Assembly (NCBI GenBank): GCA_017453605.1
Contig: JAFTEP010000214.1
Span: 1-16,630, forward strand
Origin: Clostridia bacterium
GTDB taxonomy: Bacteria > Bacillota > Clostridia > Oscillospirales > SIG627
DNA: 16,630 nt
Reading direction: 5' to 3'
Part shown: piece by piece, positions 11,434 to 16,630 of the stretch
Layout: the number at the start of each line of letters is the position of its first letter
Position numbering within the stretch: the first letter of the stretch is position 1
Program-made: the position numbers and the translations under genes
The notes under the pieces: model-generated
What the model was told of the DNA's origin: nothing
What the model saw: only the letters and a program-made list of their open reading frames with translations
Databases searched by the model: none

Positions 11434-13422
11434 TCAAACGAGATCTTTCAGCCACTCGTCCCGAGAAGCGTCGCTCGGCATCCTCCAGTCGCCCCTCGGC
11501 GACAGAGAGACGCTTCCGACCTTCGGGCCGTCCGGCAGACAGCTTCTCTTGAACTGCTGTGAAAAGAATCTTGAAAAGAACCTTTTCGCCGCCGAGATTA
11601 TCTCGTCCCTTTTCACCTCGGGATAGGCTTTCATCGCGTACGCCGCGGATCTTGCCGGCTCGAAGCCGTAACGCAGCGTGTAGTATAGGAAGAAGTCGTT
11701 CAGATCGTATTTCCCGATTTTCTCCTCGGTCTTCTGCGCGATCTGTCCGCCCTCGCTCGGCGTCAGCTCCGGCGTGATCGGCGTGCCGCAGACAGACAGC
11801 AAAACCGCTCTCAGTTCTTCGTTCCCGCAGGTCTCGGCGTATGCGCGGCAGATATATTTCACCAGGGTTTTCGGGACCGACGAGTTCACCGAGTACATCG
11901 ACATGTGATCCCCGTTGTAGGTGCACCAGCCGAGCGCGAGCTCCGACAGGTCGCCCGTTCCGACGACCAGCCCGTTTTTCATGTTCGCCGCGTCCATCAG
12001 GATATAGGTCCTCATCCTCGCCTGCGCGTTTTCGTAGGTCGTGTCGCCCTCGCCCTGATAGTCGGGACTCCTTCCGAGCTTTTTAAGGTGATCCCTCACT
12101 CCTTCTGAGATCGGGATATCGTTTACTTCGTCGGCGATCAGCCTCATCAGCTCGTGCGCGTTGTCGTAGGTTAGTTTTGTCGTGTTCCCCTCGCTCGGCA
12201 GGGTGTAGCCGATAATTCTTATCTCCGGCACGATCTTTTTCGCCTCGGTGCAGACGATGAGCGCGAGAGTCGAATCGAGTCCTCCCGAAACGCCGATGAC
12301 AAGATTATATATCTTCGTCGCTCTGACGCGCGTCGCAAGTCCGTTCGCCTGGATCCTCAGTATCGCCCTGCACCTCTCGCCGAGCATAAGGCCGTCCGAG
12401 GGGATGAAGGGATTGCGGTCTATCGGGAAGGACGTTTCGTTTAAAATATCCGCAAGTTCGTATGTCGTCACTTCGTTTTTACCGCAGGCTTTGATCTTCA
12501 CGGCGATCCTTCTGAATCCGGGCGCTTTGGCGTTCTCGAAGGTGTTCTGACGCCTGCGGTCGTGCATGATCTTCGCAAGATCTATCGCCGTAGATACAAA
12601 GAACGGTCTTTCGGGGAAGATGCTCTCTTTTAAGACCGTCCCGCTCTGAGCGATGAGCGTGTGGCCGGAAAAAACAAGATCCGTGCTGCTCTCGTCCGGG
12701 CCCGCGGAGGCGTAGACGTAGGCGCAGTAGCAGGCGCCGCTCTGCTGGGCGACAAGCTGTCTTCTGTAGTCCTGCTTTCCAATAAGTTCATCGGACGCCG
12801 ACAGATTGACGATGATGTTCGCGCCGGCTAAGCACAGTCTCGAGCTGGGCTTGTCCGGCACCCACAGATCCTCGCAGATCTCCGCTCCGAGCACCGCTCC
12901 GCTTTCGGCGTCTTCAAGGAGTATATCCGCGCCGAAAGGAACGTCTTCTCCTTTTAGTCTCACCGTGCGTCCTATAATGTTCTTCCCGGAGGCAAACCAT
13001 CTTTCTTCGTAGAATTCCGAATAGTTCGGGATGAACTGCTTCGGGATCAGGGCGGCGACTTTTCCCTCGCATATCACTGCGGCGCAGTTGTAGAGGGCGT
13101 TTTCATATCTTATCGGCGCGCCGACCACCGCCGTGAGCCCGGCGAGGTCAGCGGTCTTTCCGGCGATCTCGAACAGCGCTTCTTCTGCTCTGTCAAGAAG
13201 AATGTCGCTCCCGAAAAGGTCCGCGCAGGTGTAACCCGTGACGCAAAGCTCGGGGAAGACGATCACTCCGCAGGAGCTCTGAGCCCTTATTGTTTCGATT
13301 ATCTTTTCCGTGTTGTATCCGACGTTTGCGATCTTCATTTCCGGCACGGCGGCGCCCACCCGGATCAGTTTGTTTTTCATACGACGCGCCGGGAAGTTTA
13401 TCCGGCTTTCCTCCTTTTTCAC
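11434..13422 (-). CDS. nadE: Glutamine-dependent NAD+ synthetase
   Basis: This enzyme makes NAD+ from nicotinate adenine dinucleotide, ATP and glutamine. The N-terminal nitrilase-like amidase domain shows the Glu-Lys-Cys triad (numbering from the GTG at 13422): E58 in VFPELC, K128 in IPKQFIPNY and C183 in EICEDLW. The C-terminal synthetase domain has the ATP-pyrophosphatase loop SGGLDS (379-384), followed by GYTLPSEGNTTKLTYDNA. Length agrees with bacterial two-domain enzymes. The start is uncertain. Family alignment favours ATG at 13378-13380 (MKNKLIRVGAA), which has no SD at proper distance. A perfect AAGGAGG (13410-13416) instead lies 8 nt before an in-frame ATA (13399-13401). The GTG at 13422 begins before that SD. 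The gene follows the metallo-hydrolase stop almost directly and precedes the flavin-fold gene by 16 nt. Confidence 0.95.
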   Translation of the reverse strand: MKKEESRINFPARRMKNKLIRVGAAVPEMKIANVGYNTEKIIETIRAQSSCGVIVFPELCVTGYTCADLFGSDILLDRAEEALFEIAGKTADLAGLTAVVGAPIRYENALYNCAAVICEGKVAALIPKQFIPNYSEFYEERWFASGKNIIGRTVRLKGEDVPFGADILLEDAESGAVLGAEICEDLWVPDKPSSRLCLAGANIIVNLSASDELIGKQDYRRQLVAQQSGACYCAYVYASAGPDESSTDLVFSGHTLIAQSGTVLKESIFPERPFFVSTAIDLAKIMHDRRRQNTFENAKAPGFRRIAVKIKACGKNEVTTYELADILNETSFPIDRNPFIPSDGLMLGERCRAILRIQANGLATRVRATKIYNLVIGVSGGLDSTLALIVCTEAKKIVPEIRIIGYTLPSEGNTTKLTYDNAHELMRLIADEVNDIPISEGVRDHLKKLGRSPDYQGEGDTTYENAQARMRTYILMDAANMKNGLVVGTGDLSELALGWCTYNGDHMSMYSVNSSVPKTLVKYICRAYAETCGNEELRAVLLSVCGTPITPELTPSEGGQIAQKTEEKIGKYDLNDFFLYYTLRYGFEPARSAAYAMKAYPEVKRDEIISAAKRFFSRFFSQQFKRSCLPDGPKVGSVSLSPRGDWRMPSDASRDEWLKDLV
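13399..13416 (-). promoter_or_regulatory. Perfect SD facing an ATA codon at the nadE start
   Basis: AAGGAGG (13410-13416) is spaced 8 nt from ATA (13399-13401), in frame with nadE and 7 codons before the family-typical Met at 13380. The next standard starts are GTG upstream of the SD and ATG 29 nt after it. This site therefore decides, or puts in doubt, the true start. Confidence 0.4.
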
Positions 13423-13423
13423 T

Positions 13424-14044
13424 CTATTCGGCTTTCAGTTCGATCTCTTCGCCGTCGGAGACGATGAGTCTGTTCGGGGATAAGAATTTTTCGGCGCGTT
13501 TAAAGTCAAACAGCTTCCCGGGCGCCATGTGATAGGGGATATCGTGTTTTGCGCCGACCGTCCGGGCGCACTCCGACGCCTCGGGGATGTCCATGTTGTA
13601 GATCCCGTCGCAGCAGTAGAGCGCGTAGTCTATTTTCTTTTCCGAGAGCTTTGCCATTCCGGGCGTTTTGCTCGTGTCTCCCGAAACGTAGACCTTTACT
13701 CCGTCTGAGAACGTCAAAACGAATCCCACGCAGTTTTTGACATCGTGATTGCGGTTGTATCCCGCCTCGACCGCTTCGATTCTTACAAATCCGAGATCGA
13801 AGCTTTTGTGCGCGCCGCCCTCGAGCGCTTCCTTCCAGGTTATCACTTGGCATCCCGGAGCGCGCCGCGCGATCTTTTTCACGGCGGTGTGATCCTGATG
13901 GGCGTGCGTTATGAGTATGAGATCCGCGGCGTCGTCGTAGCCTTTACCGGCGTACGGATCGACGTATATGACTTTTCCCTCTGATGTCGTGAATTTCAGG
14001 CTTCCGTGTCCCTGATAGAGGAGCCTGTTGTATGATGCGCTCAT
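13424..14044 (-). CDS. Metallo-beta-lactamase-fold hydrolase
   Basis: This 206-residue protein has a compact MBL fold of the UlaG/UPF0173-like type. The metal-binding motif THAHQDH gives H47, H49, D51 and H52; further ligands are probably D123 in SGDTS and H172 in PYHM. The N-terminus YQGHGSLKF and the short length are typical of the group that begins with a GHxS-type strand. The substrate is unknown. There is no signal peptide, so it is cytosolic. The start ATG has GGGAG at suitable spacing. The stop (TAG) lies immediately before the nadE frame, and the gene starts 44 nt after the acetyltransferase, so it is within the same transcription unit. Confidence 0.9.
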   Translation of the reverse strand: MSASYNRLLYQGHGSLKFTTSEGKVIYVDPYAGKGYDDAADLILITHAHQDHTAVKKIARRAPGCQVITWKEALEGGAHKSFDLGFVRIEAVEAGYNRNHDVKNCVGFVLTFSDGVKVYVSGDTSKTPGMAKLSEKKIDYALYCCDGIYNMDIPEASECARTVGAKHDIPYHMAPGKLFDFKRAEKFLSPNRLIVSDGEEIELKAE

Positions 14045-14088
14045 TTTTTGTCTCCCTTGTTCGTTTTTTATCCCGACAGACTATCGGT

Positions 14089-14835
14089 TTATCGGGCCGC
14101 CAGTTTCAGAAATTTCGTATCGTTCATCTGCTCGTTTGTCAGATATTCGCCGTCGAAAAACAGCGCGTAGGTCGTGATCGGCGTGGGCGCGTTTTGCGCC
14201 TGCTCTTTTGTTTCGATCTTTATCGCCCTGAACGGGATCCCGTGCTCCCGGGCGGTCTGTTCCACTATCGGCACGTACTTCGCGTTGAAAGGACACTGGT
14301 TCGTGTAGAAAAGAACGTATCCCTTTTCCTCGACGTGCGGACGTCTGGCGCATTCCTTGAAGCGCGGGTCGGCGGCGTCGGGAGAAAACGGAAAAAACGC
14401 GAGCCGGATCCCGTTTTCCGCCTCGTCGCAGATCCTGAAGCCCTTGTGCTCGAGATATTTCGGATCGGCGAGGAAGGGCTTTTTCTTTTCGGAGGTCAGG
14501 ATGCAGAGCCCCTTTCTGCCCTTGTTTTTGCTGTCGTTTATACACTCGCCCAGAAGGTCGTTCGAGTATCCGTGCCCCTTGAAAGAGCCCGACACCCACA
14601 GACAGTTTATAAACATATATCCGTCCGCTTCTATCGGGTTCCAAGCGTTCTCTGCGGGTATGTACTCTATGAAGCATTTGGCGCGTTCGACGCTTTTAAA
14701 AAACACGAGCCCCTCGTCAAAACGTTCGGCGAGCCAGGCCTTTTTTGAAGCTACCTGAACGTCCCTGTTGTTCGAGATCGCGCAGCATATATGCTCGCTT
14801 TCGATGTTGTCTTTTGTAAGTTTTACGTATTCCAT
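14089..14835 (-). CDS. GNAT acetyltransferase fused to a YoaP-type thioredoxin-like domain
   Basis: This 248-residue two-domain protein has a GNAT fold at about 1-150, with the acetyl-CoA loop in GSFKGHGYSNDLL (83-95). The C-terminal domain at about 170-248 begins KGYVLFYTNQCPFNAKYVP, with C181 at the place of a thioredoxin active site but no second Cys (CPFN). It has a TPITTY segment like the cis-Pro loop, then FFDGEYLTNEQM. This arrangement is that of Bacillus YoaP and clostridial relatives. The acetylated substrate is unknown to me. The start has GAGG about 7 nt upstream. It sits between the PPC gene (63-nt gap) and the metallo-hydrolase (44-nt gap). Confidence 0.88.
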   Translation of the reverse strand: MEYVKLTKDNIESEHICCAISNNRDVQVASKKAWLAERFDEGLVFFKSVERAKCFIEYIPAENAWNPIEADGYMFINCLWVSGSFKGHGYSNDLLGECINDSKNKGRKGLCILTSEKKKPFLADPKYLEHKGFRICDEAENGIRLAFFPFSPDAADPRFKECARRPHVEEKGYVLFYTNQCPFNAKYVPIVEQTAREHGIPFRAIKIETKEQAQNAPTPITTYALFFDGEYLTNEQMNDTKFLKLAAR

Positions 14836-14898
14836 AAGATCCTCGCCGTTTTCCCTTTCTGTCGGGAGTTTTGTGTTGTCGCGTTCCTTCTCTTTTTC

Positions 14899-15333
14899 TC
14901 ACCCGAAATCCCAGAAGCCCGTTCCCGTTTCGGGATCGTGCTTTCTCTTTATCACGCCGCCGGAAGTCGGTCTGAGTTCGATCTCCGCGGTGTAGAGGAC
15001 CGTCGCCGCCTTTAAATGCCCGGCGGCTGTTTTATGTTCGTTCCCGTCCTTGAACGAAAACATCGCGTGCGTATGGTGGAACAGTTTTCCGCCGTCCTCG
15101 ACGAAGTTTCCCGTGATATTTATGAGTTCGAGCATCCCGTCGACCGACTCGGTCTCAAACGTCCCTTTTTCCGGGATGAAGGTCTGGATCTCGGCGTGAC
15201 TGCATCCGCCTATACCCGTAAAGACCGCCGACCTCACGTTTTCCATGCGGCAGATTTCCGTCAGTTTTGCGATGATCTCCTCGCCTCTGTCGATCCTGAC
15301 GTAGATCGTATCGTTCATTCTCCGGTGATCCAT
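14899..15333 (-). CDS. PPC/DUF296-domain protein
   Basis: This 144-residue single-domain protein is of the PPC (DUF296) family, the fold also found in plant AT-hook nuclear-localised proteins. Visible signatures are GIGGCSHAEIQTF (40-52), HHTHAMFSF (86-94) with clustered histidines that may bind metal, and AAGHL (103-107). Bacterial members form trimers. They are often annotated as DNA-binding, but that function is not shown for stand-alone forms. The start ATG at 15333 has GAGGG 5 nt upstream; an internal ATG at codon 6 is possible. It lies 32 nt after the small unknown gene and is probably co-transcribed with the following genes. Confidence 0.88.
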   Translation of the reverse strand: MDHRRMNDTIYVRIDRGEEIIAKLTEICRMENVRSAVFTGIGGCSHAEIQTFIPEKGTFETESVDGMLELINITGNFVEDGGKLFHHTHAMFSFKDGNEHKTAAGHLKAATVLYTAEIELRPTSGGVIKRKHDPETGTGFWDFG

Positions 15334-15365
15334 TTTTTCCCTCCGTGAAGCGAAATAGTATCGTT

Positions 15366-15728
15366 TTATTCGTCAAGATAAAAAGACGGAACAAGAAAAT
15401 GACTCTTGAATTTGTCAGAGTATCGCAGACCGTCTTTTTCAACTCTGCGGATGCGGTCTTTTATTTCGTCAAGAGTCTTCGATTCAAGGCCTTCTTCAAA
15501 CAACTGAGTTTCGAGATAGATATAATTCGGATCAGAAGGATCTCTGTATCCGCCGCTTCCGACAGAATGACGCTGTTGTGAAATATTACAACGGTCCCAC
15601 CAAAGAATCGAAGAAACGCGGGCTCCTTCAGAATAGACGAGATCCAAAAAAGAACTCCAGTCTTTGAAAATATATTCCGGACAAAAGGAATTCTTTTCTA
15701 TGAATTCTTTCGTTTTTTTGCTTATCAT
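15366..15728 (-). CDS. Unknown 120-residue protein with AT-richer composition
   Basis: I do not recognise this protein. It is soluble and mixed-charge. Its most distinctive segment is a Trp/Arg/Gly-rich centre, SSILWWDRCNISQQRHSVG, followed by GSGGYRDPSDPNYIYLETQL, then a charged helical end (EGLESKTLDEIKDRIRRVEK). The ATG has AGGGAG 4-5 nt upstream. The stop is TAA, 32 nt before the PPC gene. Its DNA uses more A and T, and more ATA, AGA and TTT codons, than its neighbours, which may indicate recent acquisition. A 77-nt gap separates it from the HD-GYP gene; I see no clear promoter there. Confidence 0.65.
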   Translation of the reverse strand: MISKKTKEFIEKNSFCPEYIFKDWSSFLDLVYSEGARVSSILWWDRCNISQQRHSVGSGGYRDPSDPNYIYLETQLFEEGLESKTLDEIKDRIRRVEKDGLRYSDKFKSHFLVPSFYLDE

Positions 15729-15805
15729 ACTGCTCCCTTGAACACCGCATTTTCGGGATCGTTTATCTCTCTTCCCGTTTTTCGTCCGCGCTCATAAAAC
15801 CTTGA

Positions 15806-16630
15806 TTATTTATCGTTGTTATTGTCGGTTTTTTCTTCGTTTTTATCGTCATTTTTTTCGTTGCGGATATTTTCGATCGACTCCGTGGAGCCGCCTCCGT
15901 CGTCGTCGGGAGCGCGAAGCTCGCCCTTGTCAACGAGGCGCAGGAAGGCTTCGACCACCGGCGCGGAAAGCTGAGTTCCCGAAATCTCCTTTATGATCGA
16001 GACGACCCTGTCGAAGCTCATGCGCGAGCGGTAGGGTCTGTTTGAATACATGGCGTCGAAGCAGTCTGCGACGGATATGATCTTTGCGACAAGGGGCAGT
16101 TCGTCGCCCTTCAGCCCCAGAGGATAGCCTCTGCCGTCCGGTCTCTCGTGATGCGAGCGCGCGCCGATGGCGATCTCCGGCATAAGGCTGATCGTGTGCA
16201 GGACGTCGTATCCGCGGGTGGTGTGACTCTTTATGAGCGCGAACTCCTCGTCCGTCAGCTTGCCCGGCTTGTTGAGGACGCTGTCCGGGATGCCGACCTT
16301 TCCGATGTCGTGCATGAGCGCGATGTTGTGATATTTTTCCACCGTCTCCTCGTCCAGCCCCATTTCGCGCGCCAGCATTTCCGTGTAGTGCGCCACTCTG
16401 AACGAATGGCCCTGCGTGTAGGAGTCCTTCAGATCGACGACTTTTGCGAAGGCTTCGATGATCTCGCGGGTCAGCTTCTTGTCGCGCGCCTGCTGTGCTA
16501 TCAGAGCGTCCATCTGATCTGCGCGGCGGGTCCCGATGTACAGCCTCATCCCGATGAGGATGCAGCCGATAAAGAAGACGACGGCGATTATCGCGATCCG
16601 CGCGACGTAACCGACGACGTAGTCGTGAAC
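15806..16630 (-). CDS. HD-GYP domain protein, N-terminus beyond the right edge
   Basis: This is a c-di-GMP phosphodiesterase-type HD-GYP domain. Ligand motifs seen are TQGHSFRVAHY, MHDIGKVGIPDSVLNKPGKL, a HTTRGYDVL helix, SHHERPDGRGYP (the HHE and GYP signatures) and ADCFDAMYSNRPYR. All metal ligands appear present, so it is likely active. The frame continues to the window edge without a stop. The 27 codons before the first ATG (16549) encode a membrane segment, VARIAIIAVVFFIGCILIG, so the true start is outside and the enzyme is membrane-anchored with HD-GYP in the cytosol. The C-terminus is an unusual Asp/Glu/Asn/Lys-rich tail of about 35 residues. The stop is TAA. Confidence 0.9.
   Translation of the reverse strand, partial: VHDYVVGYVARIAIIAVVFFIGCILIGMRLYIGTRRADQMDALIAQQARDKKLTREIIEAFAKVVDLKDSYTQGHSFRVAHYTEMLAREMGLDEETVEKYHNIALMHDIGKVGIPDSVLNKPGKLTDEEFALIKSHTTRGYDVLHTISLMPEIAIGARSHHERPDGRGYPLGLKGDELPLVAKIISVADCFDAMYSNRPYRSRMSFDRVVSIIKEISGTQLSAPVVEAFLRLVDKGELRAPDDDGGGSTESIENIRNEKNDDKNEEKTDNNNDK

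Overview
The window suggests a moderately GC-rich member of the Bacillota, probably a gut-type Clostridia lineage such as Oscillospirales. The reasons are the strong AGGAGG ribosome-binding sites, a lipoprotein signal of the Gram-positive type, and the families present: Cthe_2159-like beta-helix, VTC and DUF4956, NapH-like FMN-binding protein, YoaP-type acetyltransferase. This placement is inference. All 15 genes I support lie on the minus strand, so transcription runs from the right edge to the left edge. TGA is the normal stop codon of most genes.

Reading in the direction of transcription: (A) 16630-15806 is an HD-GYP protein cut by the right edge, followed by a small AT-richer gene of unknown function (15728-15366). 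(B) 15333-11001 is a housekeeping-like run: a PPC/DUF296 protein, a YoaP-type GNAT, a metallo-beta-lactamase-fold hydrolase, glutamine-dependent NAD+ synthetase, and a small flavin/PLP-oxidase-fold protein. (C) 10824-5800 is an operon: an intact OmpR-type response regulator, its histidine kinase, the flavin transferase ApbE, and a membrane Fe-S protein with two FMN-binding domains joined by a long Thr/Glu-rich tether. (D) 5690-799 is a second operon: a Cthe_2159-like carbohydrate-binding lipoprotein, a response regulator and a histidine kinase that have both lost key catalytic residues, a VTC-type polyphosphate polymerase domain, and the DUF4956 membrane protein. (E) 638-1 has its own promoter. 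It drives an unrecognised small gene and a radical SAM gene that runs off the left edge; the latter carries an in-frame TGA inside its CX3CX2C motif.

The most interesting result is that operons C and D carry the same operator at their promoters. It is a TTCAA direct repeat with an 11-bp period, lying exactly 10 nt upstream of the -10 box in both. This implies that the intact response regulator of operon C controls both operons and makes the whole 799-10869 block one regulon. The block would couple a flavinylated membrane electron-transfer protein, a surface polysaccharide-binding beta-helix, a triphosphate-tunnel polymerase with its membrane partner, and a nested pseudo-two-component pair. 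I know these families individually. I do not know of a described function for this assembled system.
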